From Bacteroidaceae bacterium (GTDB lineage: Bacteria > Bacteroidota > Bacteroidia > Bacteroidales > Bacteroidaceae): a stretch of 64,000 bases of DNA. The notes beneath the pieces were generated by a model that saw only the letters and a list, made by a program, of their open reading frames with translations, ran no database searches and was not told the DNA's origin. A program made the position numbers and the translations under genes. The stretch lies in the NCBI GenBank assembly GCA_017617315.1, contig JAFZWM010000051.1:56371-120370 (forward strand), written 5' to 3'. Shown piece by piece: positions 51,117-61,100 of this stretch. The number at the start of each line of letters is the position of its first letter. The stretch's first letter is position 1.

Positions 51117-52091
51117 TCACTCGTTTATCGCACCGCAATGTAGACAAACGCCCTTTTTATGCATCTTAGCGCCACATCTTCCACAATAAAACCGACTTCT
51201 GTTCCTGAACCAATAACGGTGGATTGCAAAGGAAACATAAGCCACATAGAAGGCATATCCAACGTAAAAATAAACGCTGATGGTGAAGAACATATACAAC
51301 ACCACGCACACGCCTGCCAAGGTGAAGAGGTACGAGAGCGACTCACTTCGGCCAAGCTGATGGCTGAGGTCGTCGAGCAACGCCAGTCCGCAGATTAGAA
51401 TAAGCCATGCCGAAAGAAGGAAGGCAAAGAGGATGTCGCTCATCTCGAACGGATTGAGCGTTGGATGATAGTAGTAGTCAATCCACCGCTCGGGCAAGAA
51501 CCTCTGGATGCTTCCGTAGATGGTTGCAGATGTGGCAATGACGAGGCACAGCAGCGTTGGATAGAAGCTGTCGATATCGTTAAAATGCACAATCTTTATT
51601 CTCTGGCGGGTAAACTTGCGATACAGGAAGAAGGCAATGCCCATTGCCATTATCACAAGAAAATAATATCGCTTACTGTGCGTGAAAAAGTGTATGAACT
51701 GCGAAATGGGGTCGGTAGGCACAACCTTTTCGAGCAGGTCGTTCTCCGAAACCCAGCCAATGGTCAGCTGGTCGTGCGCAACCTTTATGAATATGCTGTC
51801 AACGCTATCCTTTGCGAGCATCTCGGGAGTGGCACGGAAATAATCAGCCACAACCAAATCCTCGCCCTTGTGAATAACGGCAACCTGCGCCGTATCGTTA
51901 AGTTCGGCCCTGAGAACGAGCGAATCTTTTATCACCTCGAAGTTATAGTTCTGCGAGTAATGATGGTCGCGGACAAAGCAGAGCGAGTCGAACGCCTGCT
52001 CATCATATCCTTGGATGTCAGCCACATCGACATGCTTGTGGTGGCACGATGCCAGCATTACAAGCGCGAGAAAATAAACGAGGTACTTCAT
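51117..52091 (-). CDS. Membrane lipoprotein with C-terminal zinc ribbon
   Basis: 324 residues. A lipobox (VMLASC) at the N-terminus is followed by a His-rich start (HHKHVDVAD) and a soluble domain to about 130 that reads like an SH3-type region (VIHKGEDLVVADYF, then TIGWVSENDLL). Five or so membrane helices follow (about 140-300). The C-terminus is a zinc ribbon, YCGRCGAKMHKKGVCLHCG. Function unknown. It is the gene after the U32 gene in the minus-strand series, separated by 9 nt, so probably co-transcribed with it. Confidence 0.75.
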   Translation of the reverse strand: MKYLVYFLALVMLASCHHKHVDVADIQGYDEQAFDSLCFVRDHHYSQNYNFEVIKDSLVLRAELNDTAQVAVIHKGEDLVVADYFRATPEMLAKDSVDSIFIKVAHDQLTIGWVSENDLLEKVVPTDPISQFIHFFTHSKRYYFLVIMAMGIAFFLYRKFTRQRIKIVHFNDIDSFYPTLLCLVIATSATIYGSIQRFLPERWIDYYYHPTLNPFEMSDILFAFLLSAWLILICGLALLDDLSHQLGRSESLSYLFTLAGVCVVLYMFFTISVYFYVGYAFYVAYVSFAIHRYWFRNRSRFYCGRCGAKMHKKGVCLHCGAINE

Positions 52092-52100
52092 AAAAATCCG

Positions 52101-53966
52101 TTATGCTTCAAGAAGGTTCATTCTACAGTTTCGGCAATCAAACTCAAGGCGGAACTTCCGTCCGTCGGACGATTGCAGATAATACGGCTCGCGGAAAGGC
52201 GACTTGCGTGTGCCGTGCTTTGTGCACCAGCCTTCCATGAACTTTATGCAATGGCGGCACATCATCAGCACCGCGCCGTTCTTTGGCTCGCGTTCGTAAG
52301 CCCAATCTACCTCCGTAAGGCCGTGGCGCTTGTAAAAATCCATCGCCTTGGCATTCATCACGTTGGCGCGATAGTTGCAATGCCCGTCGCCGTCGAGTTT
52401 TTCGGGCAGAAGAGGGAAACGTGCATCGGTCTTCTCTGCCCTCACGTTCTTGCTCACGTTCTGCGGATGGGTTATCATTCTGTCTTGCAGAAGCTTGTCT
52501 ATTATCAGCCTTCGCCACTCGGCAAGGACCGACGACGGCACAAACCAGTTGTCGGAGAACTCGATTTCGAGATTCTTTAGCGCGAAAGGCGTGTTGCCGA
52601 GCTTTGCAAGCTGCGTGCGAATCTGGTTCTCTTGCGGAGAACGCGCCAGTTCCTTCTCGCGGTCGAAGGCGAGGGTTACGCTCACGTTGTCCTCGTCGGT
52701 TGCCGTGAGGGCGAATCCGTCGGCTGTCTCGTAGAGTTTCATCTCTACCGCCAGACGGCGTTCTGCCGTATCTTTAGACAAAAGTTTCTCGAATTCCTGG
52801 TCGCTGTTACGGAAAAGTCTGACGCGCTGCTTCAAGCCCGGAACAGGATTCTTTGGATAAAGGCGGTTGCCCTCTACCCTGTTCACCCTGAAGCCCTGAA
52901 GCGAGCCGTTTTCATCGACAAAGCAGAGTCCGTCGCCGTTGCTGAACGACGCTATTCCGGCAACCGAGAAATATCGGCCTCCGCGACCAATCTCCTTAAC
53001 CGTGCCCACCATCTCGCCGAGCGATTTCGGCGTGTAGATTGATGCGATATCGGGCTGACGGCCGTTGGCAAAATATGTTGTGAAACCGCGGTTGAAGCTC
53101 TTTGCCACAACGGGCTTGAACTGAAGTTCGGATGTTCCGCTCGATGCGCGTCGGTATTCATCGCGACGTTTGAAAATCTCGTCGAGCTTCTGGCGATAGT
53201 AAGCCGTTACGTTCTTGACATAGCTGGCGTCCTTCAGTCTGCCCTCAATCTTGAACGAGCGTGCGCCGGCATCCATCAAAGCCTCAAGGTTCTCGCTCTG
53301 GTTCATGTCTTTCAAAGACAGAAGATGCTTGGCTTTGTGAATCGTCTTTCCGTCGGCATCAATCATGTCAAAAGCCAGACGGCAGAACTGGGCGCACTCG
53401 CCACGGTTGGCACTGCGGTTGTAGCAATGCTGCGAAACGTAGCACTGTCCGCTGTAACTGACGCACAGCGCGCCGTGAACAAAAACCTCGAGCGGCACGT
53501 CGGTAGCCTTGTGAATCTCGCCAATCTCGCTTATAGAAAGCTCGCGCGCCAGAACAACTTGCTCAAATCCGAGGTCGGCAAGGAATTTGGCCTGCTCGGG
53601 CGTGCGGTTGTCCATCTGAGTGCTGGCATGCAGCGGAATTGGCGGAAGATTAAGGCCAAGAAGCGCAAAATCCTGCACAATAAGGGCATCGACGCCAATC
53701 TTGTACAGTTCCCATATCATCTCCTCGGTATCCTTCAGTTCATCGTCGCGCAGAATGGTGTTTACAGTAACGTAAATCTTTACGCGGTAGATGTGGGCAA
53801 ACTCAACAAGCTGCCTTATGTCGTCGATGGAGTTTGTTGCTCCGGCACGGGCACCAAAACGCGGAGCGCCGATGTAAACTGCATCAGCGCCGTGTTTTAT
53901 AGCCTCAATTCCGCACTCAAGATTCTTTGCCGGAGCGAGGAGTTCAATGTATTTTGCTTTCTTCAT
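52101..53966 (-). CDS. Peptidase U32-family protein (RlhA/TrhP type)
   Basis: 621 residues. The U32 core is visible: IELLAPAKNLECGIEAIKHG, ADAVYIGAPRFGARAGATN and the cysteine cluster QCYVSQHCYNRSANRGECAQ. U32 proteins of this length include E. coli RlhA (23S rRNA C2501 hydroxylation) and TrhP (tRNA U34 hydroxylation); the C-terminal extension with CRHCIKFMEGWCTKHG and CRNCRMN may bind a metal. Peptidase activity is historical and not supported by the motifs. Its ATG follows the metA stop without a gap. Confidence 0.88.
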   Translation of the reverse strand: MKKAKYIELLAPAKNLECGIEAIKHGADAVYIGAPRFGARAGATNSIDDIRQLVEFAHIYRVKIYVTVNTILRDDELKDTEEMIWELYKIGVDALIVQDFALLGLNLPPIPLHASTQMDNRTPEQAKFLADLGFEQVVLARELSISEIGEIHKATDVPLEVFVHGALCVSYSGQCYVSQHCYNRSANRGECAQFCRLAFDMIDADGKTIHKAKHLLSLKDMNQSENLEALMDAGARSFKIEGRLKDASYVKNVTAYYRQKLDEIFKRRDEYRRASSGTSELQFKPVVAKSFNRGFTTYFANGRQPDIASIYTPKSLGEMVGTVKEIGRGGRYFSVAGIASFSNGDGLCFVDENGSLQGFRVNRVEGNRLYPKNPVPGLKQRVRLFRNSDQEFEKLLSKDTAERRLAVEMKLYETADGFALTATDEDNVSVTLAFDREKELARSPQENQIRTQLAKLGNTPFALKNLEIEFSDNWFVPSSVLAEWRRLIIDKLLQDRMITHPQNVSKNVRAEKTDARFPLLPEKLDGDGHCNYRANVMNAKAMDFYKRHGLTEVDWAYEREPKNGAVLMMCRHCIKFMEGWCTKHGTRKSPFREPYYLQSSDGRKFRLEFDCRNCRMNLLEA

Positions 53967-54887
53967 TTACTTTATGTCTTCCAAATTGTATGGAGTTTCC
54001 TGATAAACGTAATAGTTGAGCCAGTTGCTGTAGAAGAGATATGCGTAACTGCGCCATCTCACCATAGGCCCGAGTTCAGGATTATCGTCGCGATAATAGT
54101 TTACCGGCATCTTTATCTTCAGGCCCTTGCTGAGATCGCGGATATACTCGTCGTCGAGCGTGTTTGGAGCATATTCAAGATGTCCGGTGATGAAAATCTG
54201 TCGGCCTCCGTTGGCTTTTACGATGAACACTCCGGCCTCGCGGCTCTCCGACATAATCTCCAGTCCGGGAACTTTCTCGATGTCCTCGCGGCGGACCTCG
54301 GTGTGGCGACTGTGCGGCGCAAAGAAGCGGTCGTCGAATCCGCGGAACAGAGGGTCTTTGGTGTTGGTGATGTCATGCTCGAACACGCCGAACATCTTGT
54401 TGTCGAGCGGATATTTAGGCACTCCGAAATGGTAGTACAATCCGGCCTGCGCCGCCCAACAGATGTAGAGCGTTGATGTAACGTGGGTTTTCGACCACTC
54501 GAAAATCTCCTTTATCTCGTCCCAGTAGCCAACCTCCTCGAACTCCATCTGCTCAACGGGAGCACCAGTTACAATCAAGCCGTCGAACTTGTTGTCTCTG
54601 AACGCCTCGTCGAAGAACTCGTAAAAGGCATCCATGTGCTCGATAGATGTATTCTTTGATTCGTGCGTGCGCAACTTCATGAACTTCATCTCAACCTGAA
54701 GCGGCGTGTTTGATAGCACCCTCACCAAGTCGGTCTCGGTAACAATCTTCAGCGGCATAAGGTTGAGCACCGCAATCTTCAGCGGACGGATGTCCTGAGA
54801 GTTGGCACGAATATCGTCGATGGCAAAAATGCCCTCTTCTTTCAGCAGCTCGATGGCTGGCAATTTATCTGGCAATCTTAATGGCAT
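53967..54887 (-). CDS. metA: Homoserine O-acetyltransferase (MetA fold)
   Basis: 306 residues. The N-terminal MPLRLPDKLPAIELLKEEGI and KIAVLNLMPLKIVTETDL are typical of MetA. The catalytic Cys is in TLYICWAAQAG, the catalytic His and Glu in ITGHLEYAP. The acyl-donor determinant region reads TGAPVEQMEFEEV, with Glu where succinyl-CoA enzymes have Gly, so acetyl-CoA is the likely donor. It performs the first committed step of methionine synthesis. It has a -7 element at 54919-54926 and is first in an operon with the U32 and zinc-ribbon genes. Confidence 0.94.
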   Translation of the reverse strand: MPLRLPDKLPAIELLKEEGIFAIDDIRANSQDIRPLKIAVLNLMPLKIVTETDLVRVLSNTPLQVEMKFMKLRTHESKNTSIEHMDAFYEFFDEAFRDNKFDGLIVTGAPVEQMEFEEVGYWDEIKEIFEWSKTHVTSTLYICWAAQAGLYYHFGVPKYPLDNKMFGVFEHDITNTKDPLFRGFDDRFFAPHSRHTEVRREDIEKVPGLEIMSESREAGVFIVKANGGRQIFITGHLEYAPNTLDDEYIRDLSKGLKIKMPVNYYRDDNPELGPMVRWRSYAYLFYSNWLNYYVYQETPYNLEDIK

Positions 54888-54918
54888 AGGCTTATCCTGT
54901 CTTTTTTGTTTCAGGGTG

Positions 54919-54926
54919 CAAAATTA
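54919..54926 (-). promoter_or_regulatory. -7 element of metA
   Basis: TAATTTTG on the minus strand matches TAnnTTTG, 32 nt upstream of the metA start. Confidence 0.65.
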
Positions 54927-54941
54927 CATAATTCTAGCCAA

Positions 54942-56108
54942 TTATTTACAATATTTTCGTTTTTGAGGCTGAAAATATTGTTCAGAGAAGGGATAATTGG
55001 AATTATAGAGAGGTGAACCAAGATTTATGGTTTTAATTTCAAGTTTGTTATTGTTTGAATATTTTCTGAATATTCTTTTTAGTCTTATAAGATGACCATA
55101 GTTCTTCTTACTATAAAAACATGAAATATTAAACGGATAAACTTTTTTTCCATAGGTACAGAAAAAAATATATTCATCATAACCACTATTCAACTCTATT
55201 CTTTCTATCTCGTCCCAGTCTAACGTAATGGCATAATAACCTCTGTTATGAAGATATACGCCATTCTTATCAACTCTGAAAACCACATACAGGTTTTTAT
55301 TTCCCTTCATGTAGCCTATAATAATACAGACAAGCACAACAATACTATACACAACACATGCTGCCGTAATATCATAATAAACAATGCATTTACATCTTAT
55401 GTATATTGTCAAAATAAGACTCACAAGAGCATGAATCATACCCCAACAACAAAGTAAACAAATAAATTCATTATAATCGTAACCACTAGCTGGCATCTTC
55501 TTTGTATAGCACTTTCCCTCCAATGGTTTACTCTTTTTGCTATCGTCTGTATTTTCCTGTCTTCTATTCAGAAAAAAAGACTCAGAAATAGTAGTGTTAA
55601 AAGGAATCTGCGGGTATTCGACCTCATCAACAACAGATATTTGAATATTCTCGTTACCAGAATAGTATCTGACAGACCTTTCAAACTTCTCTACAGACGC
55701 ATCTTGGATTTTTATGCTATTCTCTAATTTCAGAGTTTTTACTTTATTCTGAACTGTATAAAAACAAATGAACTCTTTAAATCCATTATATCTTACAATT
55801 TCAATTTTCTTTAAATCGCTCCACTTTATTTTTTGGGGCTTTGAAACAATTTCATAACTAATGCCCTCTTTGTCAAGTTTTAGGATTGTATAGTCGGACT
55901 TTATCCTTCTTTTTTTTATTGAAAAATTATACCAAACCAAACATAACGCCACAACCACATAAAAAAATACAACAATACCTGTATTATTTTCAGGAAACTC
56001 CTTGGTAAGGTCAAATATTGTATGAGGTGACATACAAAACACTAATGCGATTATAATAAAACAGACAACGACCTCAAAATCTGCACTATAATGTTTCAAC
56101 TCTTTCAT
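54942..56108 (-). CDS. Membrane protein with two repeated TM-plus-PH-like modules
   Basis: 388 residues, not assigned to a named family. Two halves share one layout: a pair of membrane helices, then a beta-rich PH-like segment. First half: VVCFIIIALVFCM and VVFFYVVVALCLVWY, then KWSDLKKIEIVRYNGFKEFI. Second half: MIHALVSLILTIYI and VVYSIVVLVCIIIG, then DWDEIERIELNSGYDEYIFF. The aligned W/D-E-I-x-x-I-E pattern points to an internal duplication. Such bacterial PH-like domains face the cytoplasm. The gene is AT-rich compared with metA and is preceded by a -7 element at 56140. Confidence 0.7.
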   Translation of the reverse strand: MKELKHYSADFEVVVCFIIIALVFCMSPHTIFDLTKEFPENNTGIVVFFYVVVALCLVWYNFSIKKRRIKSDYTILKLDKEGISYEIVSKPQKIKWSDLKKIEIVRYNGFKEFICFYTVQNKVKTLKLENSIKIQDASVEKFERSVRYYSGNENIQISVVDEVEYPQIPFNTTISESFFLNRRQENTDDSKKSKPLEGKCYTKKMPASGYDYNEFICLLCCWGMIHALVSLILTIYIRCKCIVYYDITAACVVYSIVVLVCIIIGYMKGNKNLYVVFRVDKNGVYLHNRGYYAITLDWDEIERIELNSGYDEYIFFCTYGKKVYPFNISCFYSKKNYGHLIRLKRIFRKYSNNNKLEIKTINLGSPLYNSNYPFSEQYFQPQKRKYCK

Positions 56109-56139
56109 CTTTACGCTTTTGTATTTTCACTAAAGGCTA

Positions 56140-56147
56140 CAAATATA
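56140..56147 (-). promoter_or_regulatory. -7 element of the duplicated membrane-protein gene
   Basis: TATATTTG on the minus strand, 32 nt upstream of the start codon. Confidence 0.6.
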
Positions 56148-56168
56148 CAAAAAATAGTTTTAAACGGT

Positions 56169-56220
56169 GGGAATTGCAAATTCCCGATTTTTTTTACTCA
56201 GCCGAATTCGAAAATTCGGC
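56169..56220. repeat. Two adjacent perfect palindromic hairpins
   Basis: GGGAATT-GCA-AATTCCC (56169-56185) is followed by a run of eight T, then GCCGAATT-CGAA-AATTCGGC (56201-56220). The first with its T run looks like a plus-strand terminator although both flanking genes run on the minus strand. Confidence 0.7.
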
Positions 56221-56252
56221 AGAACCAAGAGGATGTTTTCCTTAACTACATG

Positions 56253-57143
56253 TTATTTTGACAGATTGATTATACAATCCAAAAGTTCGTACAGCTTCTC
56301 GTTATACATAACTCGGTCGGCATCAATCACTTTGTCTTTCATCAGAATCTCAGTAGAGTCTTTTTGGTCTACGGTTATCGAGAGTTTACCTTCGGGCTTT
56401 ATCTTGTTCTCGATATGGTAGAATTGCGCCATGTCGTTGCCGTTGTAGAACATATCGTCGAGGCGCGTGAGGCAAAAATTCAATGCTTTGGCATCTTTTA
56501 CCTTTTTGTTGCCAAATGCAATCTGCTTTCCCGATACTGTGCAACTCGTAGTCTTGCCAAGGCTGTCGGAATATTCTATCAGAATTTTCTTCTTTGCATA
56601 TCTTTTTACGACATCTGTCGGCTCGGCGTAAATCTTGTTTTTGTAGAATTCCTTTACTTTTCTTACATCTGACAAGAAATAGTAAAAGCCGGGAGATTTG
56701 TAAACTTCAGAAATACGATGATGGTCGCCATCCGGATTTGTTGCAGCCACCCATATATTTTCCGGACTTATATACACTCTAAAATCAGTAACAATATGCG
56801 AGCGGTATATATTCCTTCCATAATCTACAGCCAACACATTACTCTCGGTTAAAGTTGTGTTGCCTTGACGCATATATAACAACGGAGATTTTGATATTAG
56901 ATGTTTTTCAAAGAAAAATATCTTTAATATTTTCTTTTCTGTCCCAGAGAAAACTATTGCATCCTTATATTTCGAGAACAACGATCCTGCTTGTTCGTTT
57001 TCTTTATTGTACAACAGTTTACAAACCACCACACTATCAAAACGCAACGTATCTCCAAAAAACACGTTTTGCGCCCCACTTTTCAACGAAGGCAAAAGCG
57101 TAATCGCAAACAGTATTAACCTTATTATCAACCGTTTACTCAT
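56253..57143 (-). CDS. Secreted protein of unknown function
   Basis: 296 residues from the ATG at 57143 (MSKRLIIRLILFAITLLPSL), directly ahead of the signal peptide, which ends near SGAQN. An upstream ATG ten codons earlier is less likely. The mature part has mixed alpha/beta content (FRVYISPENIWVAATNPDGD, then GFYYFLSDVRKVKEFYKN). No family is recognised. It belongs to a run of signal-peptide proteins on the minus strand from 56 to 64 kb. Confidence 0.65.
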   Translation of the reverse strand: MSKRLIIRLILFAITLLPSLKSGAQNVFFGDTLRFDSVVVCKLLYNKENEQAGSLFSKYKDAIVFSGTEKKILKIFFFEKHLISKSPLLYMRQGNTTLTESNVLAVDYGRNIYRSHIVTDFRVYISPENIWVAATNPDGDHHRISEVYKSPGFYYFLSDVRKVKEFYKNKIYAEPTDVVKRYAKKKILIEYSDSLGKTTSCTVSGKQIAFGNKKVKDAKALNFCLTRLDDMFYNGNDMAQFYHIENKIKPEGKLSITVDQKDSTEILMKDKVIDADRVMYNEKLYELLDCIINLSK

Positions 57144-57194
57144 AGATTTCCGAAGTTTTTTATTACGACACACAATGCTTAGAGTTCAACAAGA

Positions 57195-57230
57195 CAAAGA
57201 AACGCGACAAAAAGGAGTTGCGTTTCTTTG
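57195..57230 (-). terminator. Hairpin after the 172-residue secreted-protein gene
   Basis: Arms CAAAGAAACGC and GCGTTTCTTTG are perfectly paired, 15 nt past the stop of the gene ending at 57245. The T tail is weak. Confidence 0.55.
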
Positions 57231-57244
57231 CAGAGCTTATAATT

Positions 57245-57763
57245 CTATTTTTTCTTGCCCGTAACAAAAGAGTTTTTAAGGTTTCCCTTAAAATCGAAAT
57301 AAAAATAAGTCTGCTCTTTCTGGCTGTTGTTTATCGGCAAAACAATCTTCAGAGCCTCGCTTGTTTTCTTGAAAATCTTCTTGGTTGTATTCGACCTTCT
57401 GTCGGCTACAAAGATTATCCTATTCTTGAAGTAGCATATTCCGTAAGACAGTTTTTCGCGATACAGTTTTTCTATCTCCGAATCGTAATCTACGAAATAC
57501 TCATTGCTGACAACCCTGTAATCGCTGTACACATTCAGTTCGTCGTCGGTAAGCACAAACAGGAAGAACTTGGTCTTGCTTTCGGGATATTTCTTATCCA
57601 TCTCGCCAAGCATCTTGTCGAGCAGAACAGAATCGGCAACGACGGTCTTTTCGCCATCAAACTTCAGGAATTCCGGTACTTTTGCCCCGTCAGTAAGACT
57701 ATTGGCATGTGCAGTTATGCACACCAATGCAAAAACAAAAAATAAAAACCTTTTAACACCCAT
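57245..57763 (-). CDS. Small secreted protein of unknown function
   Basis: 172 residues from the ATG at 57763 (MGVKRFLFFVFALVCITAHA, a type I signal peptide). The mature part has a segment like the TPM-type fold (VADSVLLDKMLGEMDKKYP, FFLFVLTDDELNVYSDYRVV, YGICYFKNRIIFVADRRSN), but the resemblance is only in pattern and not reliable. Lys-rich C-terminus. It lies 64 nt downstream of a 90-residue gene on the same strand. Confidence 0.62.
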   Translation of the reverse strand: MGVKRFLFFVFALVCITAHANSLTDGAKVPEFLKFDGEKTVVADSVLLDKMLGEMDKKYPESKTKFFLFVLTDDELNVYSDYRVVSNEYFVDYDSEIEKLYREKLSYGICYFKNRIIFVADRRSNTTKKIFKKTSEALKIVLPINNSQKEQTYFYFDFKGNLKNSFVTGKKK

Positions 57764-57827
57764 GATATTTTCTTTTTTTGAAGGATGGAGACGAAAGGCA
57801 ATGCCATCCGCCTCCACTCTCTGTTTC

Positions 57828-58100
57828 TTACTTGAAGAATCCGCCGAGCGGTGAGTTCTTCAGTCCGTCAATCAAGCCCTCGGCCTTCTTGAGCATGTCG
57901 CTGTTGATTGGGAGCGACTTGGCGGCTTCCATCACCTTCTTCACGTCGTCGGCCGAGACGTTTTTGCCAACTTCCTTGAAAAGGTTTACCAGCGCGCCCA
58001 CCTTGTCGGTTGAGTTGCCGTTAAGGATGTCGAAGAAGTTCTTCTTCAGTTTCTCGTCGGCACCGAGCATGTCTAAAATCTGCTTAACTGTCTCGTTCAT
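57828..58100 (-). CDS. Small helical protein of unknown function
   Basis: 90 residues, almost entirely predicted helix: MNETVKQILDMLGADEKLKK, then KVGALVNLFKEVGKNVSADD and a Gly-rich end NSPLGGFFK. No signal peptide or membrane segment. No family recognised. A TATATTTG -7 element at 58139-58146 gives it its own promoter, which supports it as a real gene. Confidence 0.65.
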   Translation of the reverse strand: MNETVKQILDMLGADEKLKKNFFDILNGNSTDKVGALVNLFKEVGKNVSADDVKKVMEAAKSLPINSDMLKKAEGLIDGLKNSPLGGFFK

Positions 58101-58138
58101 AATTCTTAAATTTAATTTTCACGAATAGTTTACGAGTG

Positions 58139-58146
58139 CAAATATA
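58139..58146 (-). promoter_or_regulatory. -7 element of the 90-residue gene
   Basis: TATATTTG on the minus strand, 38 nt upstream of the start codon at 58100. Confidence 0.6.
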
Positions 58147-58179
58147 CATAAAAGAAGAAATCCTAAGAACGCAAGACTG

Positions 58180-61100
58180 TTAAATTTCATGAATTCCCCA
58201 TTCGTGAAGTCTGTTGATGATTCCCGAATTGAGTGCGTTGTCGGGATAGCCGAGCGATGTCTTCGGCTTGTTGAGCACGCCCTCGAACTCGGCAACGAAC
58301 TTGGCCGGAATAACCTCGTAGGCAAGAATTTCACCCATCAGGCCCTCGTTGTAAGGAAGTTCGCCGCCGTCCATGAGTCGTGTTTCCTCGAAATTAGACA
58401 GACTGTCGGCACGCATAAGCACTCGCGGACGCGCCTTGTCCTCCTTCGATATTGTAAGAACGGCATCGTCTTTCTGAGCCAGAGAGGCGTAGACGAGCTT
58501 GCTTCCGGCATATCTTGAGTACTCACGCGATGTATATTCGAGCAGCTCCTCGACAGGCACTTTCACCACCCTGCCGTTTTCGTAGCCAAGAACCAGATAG
58601 CCTTTCACCTCGTCGTCCTTAACGGCAAGCGTAAGCAGAGAGTCCTCGTCGTAGTCGTAACTGTCTATTTTCTTGAACTTGTTGCCGCTTAGGAACTTGA
58701 ACAGGGCTATCGGCTCAACATAGTTGTCGGGGTCTTCGTAGTCAACAAGCACGTTTTTCCTGATGCGGCTTGTGCGCACCTCATCGTCCTTAGAGCTGAT
58801 GAACGGCTTTGACACGCTCACAGCATCCTGAGTCTGCTCGACTGATTCTTCAGGCACAATCCTTAGCGGTTCGTCTGCTACGGCGGCCGACTGAACCACG
58901 GTTCGGCTTACTCGCTGATATTCGGCAAACTGCTCTGCCGTAAGTTTTCTCTTGCTTCCTGCCTTACGCACATACCACATGTCGTTGTAAGGCAGTCCCG
59001 ACGGAACAGGAAGGATTTCGACAGCCAGCACGTCCTTCTCCGTATTTTCCCTGTCGAAGTCAATCTTCTTTATGTATGTCGTGGCTATGTCGTTACCCCA
59101 CTTAATGGCAATGGCATCGACAATGGCACGGATATACTTGTCCTTGTCGCCATAGAACAGCGGATTGTTCAAGTCGTCCTCAACGCCGACGCCATAGCCG
59201 AAGTTGTTTACGCCAATATAGAGCACTCCGCCCCTTGTGTTGAAGAACGAATCTACAACCTTCAGAATCTCGTCCATCTGCTTTTCGTGGTCGGGCTGCA
59301 TGCTTTCGGCGCAGAATACGATGCTTGTCTTGTACTCAACCTCTTCTGTCTCCTCGCCCGAGCCGTAGAGCTTCAGTCCTGTCTCGCCGCCCTTTAGGTT
59401 GAGGAGCATGATTATCTTGTTGTGAATATCGGTTGCGCACGTCTCCAATTTGTTTGCCCTGGTAATGTTGTAGGCCAAGACGAGAGATGCCAGATTGTTA
59501 AGCGAAGCGTTGCTTGCCAGCCCAAACAGTTCGGCGTTGTGCTCGGCCTTGTCCATAAAGCTGACAATCTGCAACTGCATGAACTTCTCTTTCAGAACCA
59601 CGTTGTTGCTGAAGAGTTCGGCATTGGCATTCTCCAACTGTGCCAGTTTCTCCTCATCAACCTTTGAGTTTGTGGCGAAATCGTGCAGCATGGCAATGAT
59701 GTCCATTCTGCCCTTGTAGTATGCCGCCTGTGCCTCCCATCCTATAAGCAGGCAGAGAACGCGGGCAAAGCCAAGATAGTTGAACGACTTTACATATTCC
59801 GAATCAATCTGAGCCATTCGGTCTATCATGTAGATTACTTCCTTTACATACGCCTCGTCTATGAGTTTGTCGCTCTTCAGAATCTGCTCTTCCTCCTGCT
59901 GGGTAATCGTTTTTGAAATCTTGTCTACGCTACATTCGGCCATGAGTCTCTTGAAGGCCGTGTTAAGGTCGAACTCGTAGTAGTCTGTATCAACGATGTC
60001 GCACGAGATGTGGAATGTTCCCGTTCCAGCGCCATTAAGACGACATCTTACGATGGTGTTCTTGTCAATCTCATCCTCGAAGTCGCTTGCATTTCTGAGG
60101 CTCACGCTCACGCCGTCGCGCGTTATGGCAGGCGACATTCCGTATTTGTTAGGCTTTCCGCCGACAGAGCATATTATATCCTCGTCGAAGGTGTAATAGT
60201 CGTTAGAGAAATAGTTCTTGAGGTCGTCTATCATCGAGAAGTGGAACAGTTCGTCTTCCTCGCCAATAATCTGCGCCTGAAAAACGAGGCGGCTGCCGTC
60301 TGCCGTATAGAAGTGGCGCAGCGAGGTGGCAACAGAATAGGCAACGATGTCGCTGACGTAGATGTATCCGTTGCCGCCAATCTCGTCCTCAATCTGGCAG
60401 TAGTATTTGTTTCTGTCGAACTCGTCCTGACCAGTGAATGTTATCCTTACGGTCTCGTCTATGCGATGGCGCTTTTTCGAGTTGCGGGCAATGGTTACGG
60501 TCTTTTTCTTCACATCGAACAGTTCCTGCTCAATCTCTGCCCACACATACTGATAAGGCGTTATGTCGTTTGCCTTTATCGAAGAAAGGCTCGTCTCGGT
60601 CTTCGACGACAGATACACCTGCAAGTTCTTCCACAGAGCCAGCTTTGTAGGGAACACGGGGCGAAGGTTCTCATTCTCGGCAGCAGCCAGAAGCTGTATT
60701 CCCTCGCCCGAGACAAGCAGTCGGCCGTTTCCGCGCGAGAACGAGTTTATGGTATCGATGTTTCCGCACGGAAGATTGAAGATATAGTTAGGCAGAGTGC
60801 TCACGTTCTGAATAGAATATGCCGGGAACTTTGCCTTTGAATGGAACAGATTGTAGTATGCCGCATTTATGAACTTTTCGGGGCGGATAGAATACAGGTA
60901 CGACGACAGTACGCACAGCCGTGCAGCATTCAGACGATAGTCGGCAATGCCCGACTCGCCCGACTTTTCCATAAGCTTAAGCTGCACAGCCAGCGCAAGC
61001 ATGTTGTTGTTTATAATCTCCTTGTTGTCCTTAATCTTGTCAATCTTGCTGTCGCACTCTCTCACATACAGTTCGAGCAGTTTTATCAGGGCGCTGCAAA

